DNA of 64,000 nucleotides from Saccharothrix saharensis (GTDB lineage Bacteria > Actinomycetota > Actinomycetes > Mycobacteriales > Pseudonocardiaceae): positions 6,645,386 through 6,709,385 of the forward strand of contig NZ_VFPP01000001.1 of the NCBI RefSeq assembly GCF_006716745.1, given 5' to 3'. The translations under genes were made by a program, and so were the position numbers. Below the pieces are notes generated by a model that had not been told where the DNA came from, searched no databases, and worked only from the letters and a program-made list of their open reading frames with translations. Numbering within the stretch: position 1 is the first letter of the stretch; each line of letters starts with the position of its first letter. This document shows, piece after piece, positions 1 to 6,970 of the stretch.

Positions 1-2
1 AC

Positions 3-1922
3 GACCCGCGGTTCCGGCTGTCCGACCTGCGGCGCTTCGACAACGTGGTGATCTCGCCCGGCCCCGGCCGGCCGCAGCGCGACGCCGACTTCGGCCTGTG
101 CCGCGCGGTGGTCGAGCACGCCGGGATCCCCCTCCTGGGTGTCTGCCTGGGCCACCAGGGGTTGTGCCTCGCGCACGGCGCGACCGTGGGCTTGGTCACG
201 CCCCGGCACGGCGTGGTGGACGACGTGCGGCACACCGGGGTCGACGTGTTCGCCGGCCTGCCGTCGCCGCTGCCCGTGGTGCGCTACCACTCGCTGGCCG
301 TGTCCGACCTGCCGCCGTCGCTGGAACCCATCGCCTGGGCGGCGTCCGACGACGTGCTGATGGGCGTGCGGCACCGGTCGCGGCCCGCGTGGGGCGTGCA
401 GTTCCACCCCGAGTCGGTGTGCACGTCGCACGGCCACCAGCTGCTCGCCAACTTCCGCGACCTGACCGAGGCGTCGGCCGGCTCGCCCTCGCCGCCGCCG
501 CCCGCGCCGGTTCCCCCGCCCGCGCCCGGACGTGAGGTCCTCGTGCGGAGGGTGGACGTGCACCCACCGCCGGAGGACGTGTTCGCGGCCCTGTTCGGGG
601 CGTCCGAGGACGCGTTCTGGCTGGACAGCAGCCTCCAGGGCGGACGTGGCCGGTTCTCCGTGATGGGCGACGCGTCCGGGCCGCTGGCGCGCGTGGCGAC
701 GTACGACGTGTGGACCGGCGAGGTCACGGTGGACGGGGTGGCGCACCCCGGGCCGTTCTTCGACTGGCTGGAGGCCGACCTGGCGGCGTGGCGCGTGCGG
801 CCGCCGGACGTGCCGTTCGAGTTCGCGCTCGGCTGGGTGGGCTACCTCGGCTACGAGCTGAAGGCCGAATGCGGCGGCGCGGCGGCGCACCGTTCGGAGC
901 AACCCGACGCGGCATTCGTGTTCGCCGACCGGGCGCTGGTTTTCGACCACGTTTCGCGGTGCGCGTACCTGTTGGCGTTGTCCGACGAGGACGGCTGGCT
1001 GGGCCGAACGGCGGATTTCCTGCGTCGATTCGCCGCCGCGCCGACCGCGCCGCCCCGGCGGGTGCGGGCCGACTCCGTGCAGGCGCGGCACAGCCGTTCG
1101 CACTACTTGAAGCTGGTGGCGGCCTGCCAGGAGGCCATCACGGCGGGCGAGACCTACGAGGTGTGCTTGACGAACACGGTGACGTGGCGCGGCGGGCTGG
1201 ACCCGTGGGAGGCCTACCGGTTCCTGCGCGCGGAAAGCCCGGCGCCGTTCGGCGCGTTGCTCCGTTTCGGTGCGCTCTCCGTGCTCAGCACTTCACCCGA
1301 GCGGTTCATCCGGGTCGACCGACAGGGTGTCGTCGAATCCGAGCCAATCAAGGGCACGCGCCCCCGCGGGGCGACCCCCGCCGAGGACGAGCGTTTGCGC
1401 AGGGCCTTGGCTGCCAGCGCGAAGGACCGCGCGGAGAACCTCATGATCGTGGACTTGGTCCGCAATGATCTGGGCCATTGCGCGGAAGTCGGCAGCGTGC
1501 GGGTGCCCAGGATCTTCGAGGTGGAGACCTACGCGACAGTGCACCAGCTCGTGAGCACCGTTCAGGCTCGACTGCGTTCCGGTAGTTCCGCCGTGCGGGT
1601 GGTTAGGGCGGCGTTCCCCGGCGGGTCCATGACCGGCGCGCCCAAGATCCGGACAATGCAGATCATCGACGGGCTGGAAGCCGGGCCCAGGGGTGTGTAC
1701 TCCGGGGCGCTCGGTTACTTCTCACTGTCCGGAACGGCCGACTTCAGCATCGTCATCAGGACGCTGGTGGTGGACCGGGACAAGGTGAGTTTCGGGGTCG
1801 GTGGCGCGGTCATCGCGCTGTCGGACCCCGTGGCGGAATTCGAGGAGACCGCGGTCAAGGCAACCGCGCTGCTCAGGCTGGCAGGCGTCGGGTTCCCGGG
1901 CCGCGCTTCCCCGCCCGAGTAG
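3..1922 (+). CDS. pabAB: Aminodeoxychorismate synthase, fused PabA-PabB type (5' partial)
   Basis: Makes 4-amino-4-deoxychorismate from chorismate and glutamine, the precursor of p-aminobenzoate. The frame is open to the window edge, so the start lies upstream. The first ~130 residues are a class I glutamine amidotransferase, with the nucleophilic Cys in GVCLGHQ and the His-Glu pair in GVQFHPES. A Pro-rich linker follows, then a chorismate-binding domain with PIKGTRPRG, DRAENLMIVDLVRND and GGSMTGAPK. The Lys in PIKGT is typical of aminodeoxychorismate synthase; anthranilate synthase usually has PIAGT. Such fusions occur in folate synthesis and in natural-product clusters such as candicidin and chloramphenicol; the upstream context needed to decide is absent. 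It converges on lsr2. Confidence 0.93.
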   Translation, partial: DPRFRLSDLRRFDNVVISPGPGRPQRDADFGLCRAVVEHAGIPLLGVCLGHQGLCLAHGATVGLVTPRHGVVDDVRHTGVDVFAGLPSPLPVVRYHSLAVSDLPPSLEPIAWAASDDVLMGVRHRSRPAWGVQFHPESVCTSHGHQLLANFRDLTEASAGSPSPPPPAPVPPPAPGREVLVRRVDVHPPPEDVFAALFGASEDAFWLDSSLQGGRGRFSVMGDASGPLARVATYDVWTGEVTVDGVAHPGPFFDWLEADLAAWRVRPPDVPFEFALGWVGYLGYELKAECGGAAAHRSEQPDAAFVFADRALVFDHVSRCAYLLALSDEDGWLGRTADFLRRFAAAPTAPPRRVRADSVQARHSRSHYLKLVAACQEAITAGETYEVCLTNTVTWRGGLDPWEAYRFLRAESPAPFGALLRFGALSVLSTSPERFIRVDRQGVVESEPIKGTRPRGATPAEDERLRRALAASAKDRAENLMIVDLVRNDLGHCAEVGSVRVPRIFEVETYATVHQLVSTVQARLRSGSSAVRVVRAAFPGGSMTGAPKIRTMQIIDGLEAGPRGVYSGALGYFSLSGTADFSIVIRTLVVDRDKVSFGVGGAVIALSDPVAEFEETAVKATALLRLAGVGFPGRASPPE

Positions 1923-1939
1923 CCCTTGACCTGCGGTTC

Positions 1940-1972
1940 TCCCCTGCGGCAGACGTGGTCCGCCGCAGGGGA
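1940..1972. terminator. Hairpin terminator between convergent pabAB and lsr2
   Basis: TCCCCTGCGGC at 1940-1950 pairs perfectly with GCCGCAGGGGA at 1962-1972 around an 11-nt loop. The 11-bp GC-rich stem lies between two convergent genes and can serve both. It has a short A-run on the right side and no clear U-tract on the plus strand, as is usual in actinomycetes. Confidence 0.75.
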
Positions 1973-1984
1973 AAACGAGGCGAG

Positions 1985-2326
1985 TCAGGAAGCGTGGGCT
2001 TCCTGGAACTGCACGACCAGGCCCTGGGGAATGCGGCCCCGGTCGGAGATCTGGTGGCCCTGCGCGCGCGCCCAGTCCCGAATCGCCTGCGCCTGCGCCT
2101 TGTCACCAGCCTTTACCGTGCTCTTGCCGGTGCCCTTGCGCTGCTTGCGGCCGCCCGCGCGGCGCGCCTTGGCGACGAAGTCGGCCAGGGACTCGCGGAG
2201 CTTGTCGGCATTGTCCTTCGAGAGGTCGATGGAGTACTCCACACCGTCCAGCGCGAAGGTCACGGTCTCGGCGGCTTCGCTGCCGTCGAGGTCGTCGATG
2301 AGTTGGACGACGGTCTGCTGTGCCAC
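1985..2326 (-). CDS. lsr2: Lsr2 nucleoid-associated xenogeneic silencer
   Basis: A 113-residue protein of the usual Lsr2 length. The N-terminal half (about residues 1-60, starting AQQTVVQLIDDLDG) is the dimerisation domain. The basic linker contains GGRKQRKGTGK. The C-terminal part (about residues 75-113) is the DNA-binding domain, with IRDWARAQGHQISDRGRIP, close to the family AT-hook-like core RGR. Lsr2 binds AT-rich DNA, bridges it and silences acquired genes. The window itself holds a plausible target: the AT-rich nuclease cargo of the element about 11 kb downstream. Starts at ATG; transcribed toward pabAB. Confidence 0.96.
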   Translation of the reverse strand: MAQQTVVQLIDDLDGSEAAETVTFALDGVEYSIDLSKDNADKLRESLADFVAKARRAGGRKQRKGTGKSTVKAGDKAQAQAIRDWARAQGHQISDRGRIPQGLVVQFQEAHAS

Positions 2327-2568
2327 TGTTCCTCCGTGTGTGCTCGCATAGCGCGTGCTGCCCTCGACTTGTTCTGCGCCACACGCTTAGGTCGCCACCA
2401 TAGTGCACGAGAGGAATATCGCCTAACCTTTCGCGGTGAAAATGTGACTGATGCCCCCGGACGGGTCATTTCGCGACACAAACCGCACGGAGCCGAAATG
2501 TGCGGCCCGCCCGCGGTCACTCCGTGGTGCCCGTCACACCCGGTCGAGTGGCCTATCCTGGACCCGGA

Positions 2569-2583
2569 TACCCGCCCAGGGTA
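2569..2583. promoter_or_regulatory. Probable CsoR-type operator
   Basis: TACCC-GCCCA-GGGTA, an inverted repeat 16 bases before the csoR-like start. CsoR/FrmR-family repressors bind G-tract pseudo-palindromes of this form (A/T-A-C-C-C ... G-G-G-T), so autoregulation is likely. Confidence 0.6.
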
Positions 2584-2599
2584 GGGAAGGTCGGGAGCG

Positions 2600-2881
2600 A
2601 TGCTCGGTTACACGGCGGACAAGGACGCGTACCTCAAGCGATTGCGCCGCATCGAGGGCCAGGTCCGCGGCCTCCAGCGGATGGTCGAGAACGACGAGTA
2701 CTGCATCGACGTGCTGACCCAGATCTCCGCCGCCACGAAGGCGCTGCAGGCGGTGTCCCTGGGTCTGCTGGACGAGCACCTGAAGCACTGCGTGGCCCAG
2801 GCCGTGGCCGAAGGGGGCGAAGTGGCGGAGGAGAAGATCGCCGAAGCCTCCGCCGCCATCACCCGCCTGGTCCGCTCCTGA
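2600..2881 (+). CDS. CsoR/FrmR-family metal-sensing transcriptional repressor
   Basis: A 93-residue all-helical protein of the CsoR/RcnR/FrmR family. RRIEGQVRGLQRM is the signature first-helix motif. Cys35, His60 and Cys64 match the Cys-His-Cys copper site of CsoR (order and spacing), which favours Cu(I) sensing over formaldehyde or nickel sensing. The ligand is inferred, not shown. ATG is preceded by GGGAG. An operator-like palindrome lies just upstream and a strong terminator just downstream, so the gene is monocistronic. No copper ATPase or chaperone is adjacent; the next gene is a tRNA carrying an integrated element. Confidence 0.88.
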   Translation: MLGYTADKDAYLKRLRRIEGQVRGLQRMVENDEYCIDVLTQISAATKALQAVSLGLLDEHLKHCVAQAVAEGGEVAEEKIAEASAAITRLVRS

Positions 2882-2889
2882 CCGCCCCC

Positions 2890-2920
2890 GCCCGGCCGCC
2901 ACCCCGAACGGCGGCCGGGC
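2890..2920 (+). terminator. Terminator after the csoR-like gene
   Basis: GCCCGGCCGCC (2890-2900) and GGCGGCCGGGC (2910-2920) form a perfect 11-bp stem with a 9-nt loop, starting 9 bases after the stop codon. Confidence 0.8.
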
Positions 2921-2948
2921 GACCTGATCGAGTACAGTGCTCCCGCCG

Positions 2949-3025
2949 GCCCCCGTAGCCCAATCGGCAGAGGCAGCGGACTCAAAATCCGTCCAGTGTG
3001 CGTTCGAGTCGCACCGGGGGCACCA
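2949..3025 (+). tRNA. tRNA-Leu (CAA), integration site of the element
   Basis: A full cloverleaf can be folded. The 7-bp acceptor stem is GCCCCCG (2949-2955) with CGGGGGC (3015-3021), followed by discriminator A and encoded CCA. The D arm has GCC/GGC. The 5-bp anticodon stem encloses loop CTCAAAA, giving anticodon CAA at 2983-2985. The T arm is GTGCG-TTCGAGT-CGCAC. By anticodon it decodes UUG (Leu), and A73 fits Leu. The variable region is only 5 nt (2993-2997), whereas bacterial leucine tRNAs normally carry a long variable arm. The 3' half from 2979 is repeated at 15324, so this is the attachment site of the downstream element. Confidence 0.88.
2979..3023 (+). repeat. attL: 45-bp attachment repeat within the tRNA gene
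   Basis: Covers the anticodon arm to the first C of CCA. It is identical base for base to 15324-15368; the match stops at 2978 and 3024. The intact tRNA is at this side, so the element supplied the present 3' half. Confidence 0.93.
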
Positions 3026-3078
3026 GGTCTGACCAGGCCGAACAACTGAAGATCACGCAGAGTTGATGATCTCTGTCC

Positions 3079-4365
3079 ATGGCGGTGTCCTTGAGTACAC
3101 TGAGTGACATGGGCAGAGTCAGTGCTGCGCGCCGCCCGAAGGGCAACATCCGGGAGCGCGGGAACTCTCTTCAGGTCCGGTACTTCGCCGGACGAGACCC
3201 GGTCACGGGCAAGGACGTCTACCTCACCGCCACGATCCCCGGCCGCGACGACGCGGCCTACCGCAAGGCTGAGGACAAGCTCGCCGAGTTCCGCACCCAG
3301 GTGAACAAGCAGCGCTCCGCCGAGTCGAGCGTCTCGCTGTCCTATGCGCTGCACGAGTGGATGCGGACCAGCGAGATCGAGGACAGCACGCGCAAGACCT
3401 ACGTCGGGTACATCGAGCGCACCATCAAGCCGGCGGTCGGTGGTCTCCCGGTGAAGAAGATCACTCCGCGCATCCTGGAGAGCTTCTACACGGAACTTCG
3501 CCGCTGCCGGGTGCGCTGTGACGGCAAGCCGTACGTCGAAAAGCACGTCACCGACGAGCCGCACGACTGTGTGGAGAAGAAGTGCAAGCCTCATGTTTGC
3601 AAGGGGATGGCTGCCTCGACGGTCCGTCAGATTCACTCGATCCTCAGCGGCACACTGGATGCCGCCGCGCGGTGGGAGTGGATTGACGCCAGTCCGGCGC
3701 AGCTCGCCCGACGCCCGAAGCAGAAGCCGCCACAGCCGGACCCGCCCACTCCTGCCGAAGCCGCTCGCTTGGTCGAAGAGGCGTTCCGGATGGATGACGA
3801 CTGGGGCACTTTGGTGTGGCTGGTCATGACGACGGGGATGCGTCGCGGCGAGCTGTGCGGCCTGCGGTTCAACCGAGTGGACCTCGACGCGGAGCTGATC
3901 GACCTACGTCGTAACTGGGTTGGTGGCAAGGAGAAGGACACCAAGACGCACCAGAATCGCCGGATCGCGCTGGACTCCGAAACGGTCGCGCTGCTCCGCG
4001 AGCATCGTGAGCGCGTGGCTGAACGGGTGCGTTCGGTCGGTGGCGAGTTCACCGAAGACCTGTTCGTGTTCAGCGGTACGCGGACTCTCGACCACAAGGA
4101 GCCGTACTCGCCGAACGCCGTGACCCAGCGATACAAGGACATGGCAACCAGGCTGGGGATCGACACCCACCTGCACGCACTACGGCACTACTCGGCCACG
4201 GAGTTGTTGACTGCCGGCGTGGACCTCCGCACGGTCGCCGGACGTCTCGGCCACGGTGGGGGAGGCGCGACCACATTGCGCGTCTACGCCGCGTGGGTCG
4301 CAGCGTCGGACCGCAAGGCAGCCGAAATCCTCGGGTCACGGATGCCGAAGCGGGCGCGCAAGTGA
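3079..4365 (+). CDS. int: Tyrosine site-specific integrase of the element
   Basis: A 428-residue tyrosine recombinase. Residues ~20-80 form an AP2-like arm-binding region (GNIRERGNSLQVRYFAG). Residues ~85-215 are the SAM-like core-binding domain, with a Cys/His-rich insertion (~143-175) often seen in actinomycete integrases. Residues ~225-420 are catalytic: Arg in TTGMRRGEL, HALRH at ~366-370, His in LGHGG at ~392 and nucleophile Tyr at ~403 (RVYAAW). It would recombine the 45-bp tRNA repeats. It starts 53 bp after the tRNA, a typical position. ATG at 3109 is an alternative start, giving MGRVSAARRPKG and fitting the family better; neither has a clear Shine-Dalgarno site. Confidence 0.95.
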   Translation: MAVSLSTLSDMGRVSAARRPKGNIRERGNSLQVRYFAGRDPVTGKDVYLTATIPGRDDAAYRKAEDKLAEFRTQVNKQRSAESSVSLSYALHEWMRTSEIEDSTRKTYVGYIERTIKPAVGGLPVKKITPRILESFYTELRRCRVRCDGKPYVEKHVTDEPHDCVEKKCKPHVCKGMAASTVRQIHSILSGTLDAAARWEWIDASPAQLARRPKQKPPQPDPPTPAEAARLVEEAFRMDDDWGTLVWLVMTTGMRRGELCGLRFNRVDLDAELIDLRRNWVGGKEKDTKTHQNRRIALDSETVALLREHRERVAERVRSVGGEFTEDLFVFSGTRTLDHKEPYSPNAVTQRYKDMATRLGIDTHLHALRHYSATELLTAGVDLRTVAGRLGHGGGGATTLRVYAAWVAASDRKAAEILGSRMPKRARK

Positions 4366-4367
4366 TG

Positions 4368-5522
4368 TCAGCCGGTTAGAGCTTCCAGCCTCCGGCGCTG
4401 TCGGACGGACCCGACTTGTGCGGCGAGAAGTCGTGCGCGTTCGGCATGGGCGGACGCATCACGCCGTTCGCCGTGCACCGACAACACCTGCACCAAGTCG
4501 ACACGCAGCGCCGTTTCCGCCCGTGCGAAATCCGGGTGTAGTCGGTCGAGGGCGCTCGACAGCACGTCCACCGCCTCGGGTTCGCCGAGTCGCGCAAGCG
4601 CACTACCTCGCCACCTGGTGAGGTGCGTTCCGTCGAACACCAGGAACGGCGCTTCGGTGTCGTCGGCGTCGGCGGGCAAGACCCACTCGGCGTGGTCGAA
4701 CGTGCGAAGGCTGCCGTCACGATCACCCGCTGCCGCCAACGCTTCGCCGTGACCGGCCAGCAGCCACGAGGTCAGCAATCCCGGTGCGCGGTGTTCTGCA
4801 ACAGCGCACGCGTACCGCGTCAACTCGACCGCGGATTCCGACTCGCCGATGTCGAGCAGCACGACGGCTTGTCCGGCGCAGGCGTAAGCCTCCAGAGCGC
4901 TCGATTCCGCCACGCGTGCCGCGCTCCGTGCCTGGTCGTAGTGCTCCCAGGATTCACGCAACAACCCCTGGTCGAGCGACTGCCAACCCGCGAGCGTCGA
5001 CGCGTCGACCAGTACCCGCGCGAGTGCCGTCCTCGACCGTTGGTCGAGGACGTTCCCGAGCAAACTCCACATCTGGCTGATCTGTGCCCGCAGCTCGCCG
5101 AGCAACTCCGACGCGCCCAGACGTCGATCAATGACCCGCGTGAGGTCGAGCTTCTGCTGAAGCAGTGACACGGTCTCTCGATCGACGGCGCGACCGGACC
5201 TGATCCGCGCCCGCAGCTCCAACGCCTCACTTGACCACGCCTGCGCTTCGGACGGAGAGGGCGCGGCTGGCTTCAACAGTCGGTCGATCGGCACGCCGAG
5301 CATTTCCTCAAGCAGTCGCTTGGTGCCCGCTCGGACAGGTCCGAGGGGTCGGCCGTCGGTGCGTCGGCCGGTTGCCAGGCGGTTGACGTGGCGGGCGCTG
5401 AGGGTGGCGTCGATGCCGTGTTCGTGGGCGAACAGGTTGGCCTGTTCGCTGAACTGTTCCGGCGTCAGCCCGCGCTCGTGGAGCAGCTCGCCCAGCAGCG
5501 TGCTTCGGTGCCCTGACCCCAT
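4368..5522 (-). CDS. Large helix-turn-helix regulator with TPR-like C-terminal region
   Basis: A 384-residue protein converging on the integrase, with stop codons 2 bp apart. The N-terminal ~80 residues look like a divergent XRE-type DNA-binding domain (LLHERGLTPEQFSEQANL and a second basic helix region). The rest is alpha-helical with repeated Ala/Leu-rich helices (for example AYACAGQAVVLLDIGESES), consistent with TPR repeats. The C-terminal ~260 residues are clearly homologous to the regulator at 11498-12673 in the same element: both contain DARTLAGW/DASTLAGW, LLDIGE, LARWRGSAL/LTRWRGSAL and a terminal Arg-rich helix. Such proteins often sense peptides or bind partner proteins; the ligand here is unknown. 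Confidence 0.75.
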   Translation of the reverse strand: MGSGHRSTLLGELLHERGLTPEQFSEQANLFAHEHGIDATLSARHVNRLATGRRTDGRPLGPVRAGTKRLLEEMLGVPIDRLLKPAAPSPSEAQAWSSEALELRARIRSGRAVDRETVSLLQQKLDLTRVIDRRLGASELLGELRAQISQMWSLLGNVLDQRSRTALARVLVDASTLAGWQSLDQGLLRESWEHYDQARSAARVAESSALEAYACAGQAVVLLDIGESESAVELTRYACAVAEHRAPGLLTSWLLAGHGEALAAAGDRDGSLRTFDHAEWVLPADADDTEAPFLVFDGTHLTRWRGSALARLGEPEAVDVLSSALDRLHPDFARAETALRVDLVQVLSVHGERRDASAHAERARLLAAQVGSVRQRRRLEALTG

Positions 5523-5545
5523 CGGATGATCTCCATGTCACCAAT

Positions 5546-5557
5546 GTCAGCGCTGAC
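5546..5557. promoter_or_regulatory. Palindromic operator candidate upstream of the 4368-5522 regulator
   Basis: GTCAGCGCTGAC, a perfect 12-bp palindrome starting 24 bp upstream of the regulator start. A partial copy, AGCGCTGAC, lies at 10858-10866 between the divergent xis and XRE genes, suggesting a shared repressor. Confidence 0.45.
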
Positions 5558-5656
5558 GACTATACGACCCCATAGGTCCGCGTAGGTCCTTGGCAGGTTA
5601 TTTCCCGCGACTGGACCACCGGGAAAGCTGAAGTCAGCGAATCGTCGAAGGTGGTG

Positions 5657-5875
5657 ATGATCGTGGCGTGGAGTGAGTTGGCCGGTGATCTCGGTGGGGT
5701 TGGGCTGTTCCTGGTGTGGCTCGTGATCCCTCTGCTCTACCTCGTCGTCATCGGTCGGCGGTACGTCCGGCAATGCCAGGAGAGCGCTCGAACGGCGGTG
5801 TGGGCGTGCGACGAGGTGCGCCAGATCCGCGAGGAACAGAGGGAGGGTGGCCATGAGCCTGACGCTCGTGGATGA
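5657..5875 (+). CDS. Small membrane protein of the element, unknown function
   Basis: A 72-residue protein with one hydrophobic segment (GGVGLFLVWLVIPLLYLVVI, ~13-32) followed by a basic and then charged helical tail (RQCQESARTAVWACDEVRQI). ATG at 5657 was chosen because GAAGG lies 5 bases upstream; GTG codons at 5651 and 5654 are alternatives. It overlaps the next gene by 23 bp, so the two are probably co-translated. I recognise no family. Its position left of traB suggests a role in transfer or maintenance, but this is only context. Confidence 0.6.
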   Translation: MIVAWSELAGDLGGVGLFLVWLVIPLLYLVVIGRRYVRQCQESARTAVWACDEVRQIREEQREGGHEPDARG

Positions 5876-6179
5876 CGAGGACGGCGAGAAGACCCGCGTC
5901 TCGCTGCTCGATGACCCGAAGGTCGTCGGTGAGATGCAGGAGTTCGTGGACGATCAGGCTCCGCGCGTGTTCGCGGTGGTTCAGGAGACGTTCGGGCCGC
6001 CGGAGGACTTGCAGATCGTGGCGTGGGGGATGACCACCAAGACGGGTGTCGAGGTGATCAGCGTGCACGGCGGGATGCGCATGGGTCTGCAGTCTGCGGA
6101 GAACGCGCTGATCTTCTACCGGGCCGGTGGGAGTGCGATTCCCCGGATCTTCTGGGTCGGGGGCGAGCGTGGGGAGTAA
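5853..6179 (+). CDS. Conserved-looking small soluble protein of the element, unknown
   Basis: A 108-residue acidic protein starting MSLTLVDDEDGEK, with GAGGG-type ribosome binding sequence before ATG 5853. No transmembrane segment. Mixed alpha/beta character: an acidic N-terminal helix (DDPKVVGEMQEFVDDQAPR), then predicted strands around LQIVAWGMTT and GVEVISVHGGM. It is the middle gene of an overlapping three-gene cluster (23 bp with the gene before, 11 bp with the gene after). No family recognised. Confidence 0.6.
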   Translation: MSLTLVDDEDGEKTRVSLLDDPKVVGEMQEFVDDQAPRVFAVVQETFGPPEDLQIVAWGMTTKTGVEVISVHGGMRMGLQSAENALIFYRAGGSAIPRIFWVGGERGE

Positions 6180-6726
6180 CGGGCTGGAGACCGCACTGGA
6201 GTGCGTCGCGCGTGGGTGGCCGGTGGTGCCGGGTGCGCTGTGGGTCGGTGACATCTACGTCGACCCGGTGACCAACTCCGAGCGGGACGCACTGGCCCTG
6301 TCGTCTTCGGCTATGGCGACGTTGGACCCGGCGGAGGTTCGGCGGCTGTGGCCGGTGACGGAAGGGAACGTCACGCGGTCAGCGTTGGCGGTGCTCGGGT
6401 CGCTGATGACTGCGGTAGTGGTCGAGCCCGAGTTGGCGCGGCGAGTGGTCACCTCGGAGGCGTTCCGTGCGTCGCCGTCGCCGGTGGTCCTGCTTCCGGT
6501 TCCGACTCTCGGCCTGATGATCGAGTCCGCCGTGGTCGTGGTGTCGTCGGCGGATGGGCTGGACGAGAAGTTGGTCTTCCCTTCGGGCGGGTTGCTGCCG
6601 TTGCCGCCGGCGGTGGTCGAGGGTGAGCCGACGCGGTGGCTCGTGTCGCCTGCCGACTGCGATGGGTTGATGAGCGGCCCGGAGTTGGCGCGCCTGTTGG
6701 CGCTGGAGGCTTCCAACCGTCGTTGA
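6169..6726 (+). CDS. Degenerate Prim-Pol-like protein of the element
   Basis: A 185-residue protein. The start LETALECVARGWPVVPGA closely resembles the opening of bifunctional primase/polymerase (Prim-Pol) domains common in AICEs, and ATLDPAEVRRLWP parallels the following family segment. The catalytic Asp-x-Asp strand expected after this is not present; the equivalent position reads TAVVVEPELA. It is also shorter than active Prim-Pol proteins. It may be a DNA-binding or regulatory derivative rather than a polymerase. GTG at 6169 was chosen because the protein alignment to this family begins there; it overlaps the previous gene by 11 bp. Confidence 0.55.
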   Translation: MGSNGLETALECVARGWPVVPGALWVGDIYVDPVTNSERDALALSSSAMATLDPAEVRRLWPVTEGNVTRSALAVLGSLMTAVVVEPELARRVVTSEAFRASPSPVVLLPVPTLGLMIESAVVVVSSADGLDEKLVFPSGGLLPLPPAVVEGEPTRWLVSPADCDGLMSGPELARLLALEASNRR

Positions 6727-6779
6727 CCGCGCCTTCGACGGTTGGGCATGAGGTGCCGGACGCCTCCCCCGGCACCTGT

Positions 6780-6970
6780 GGGACGGGACGGCCGTGTGCG
6801 AACCATCCACTCGGATGGGCCGCACACGGCCGTTTCGTGCTGCTTGGGACGGGTGTCCCGTCCCGCCCGTCACGCGTCACGACGGCTTGTTTGCGCTGGT
6901 GAGACGCACTTTGAACCGTGTCACAACCGGTGGGACGGGTCCGCCGGCGTGGGACGGGGTCTGGGACGGG
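6780..6970. repeat. Cluster of 8-bp GGGACGGG repeats, candidate clt (TraB recognition) locus
   Basis: The octamer GGGACGGG occurs directly at 6780-6787, 6846-6853, 6932-6939, 6951-6958 and 6963-6970, and inverted at 6857-6864. Most copies read TGGGACGGGT. The last copy touches the stop codon of traB. TraB translocases of Streptomyces plasmids recognise clustered 8-bp repeats (shown for pSVH1, with a different octamer) in a locus called clt. The position and repeat size match that role. A replication origin with iterons is the alternative. Confidence 0.65.
6789..6832. terminator. Large imperfect hairpin between convergent element genes
   Basis: Arms 6789-6808 and 6813-6832 pair at 18 of 20 positions (one internal AA/GC mismatch) around loop ACTC. 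It lies between the convergent Prim-Pol-like and traB genes, inside the octamer cluster, so it may be a bidirectional terminator or part of a cis-acting transfer/origin site. Confidence 0.6.

Noticed and set aside
2608..3636. Minus-strand frame spanning csoR, the tRNA and int
   Set aside because: Crosses a tRNA gene and two real genes; no recognisable domain.
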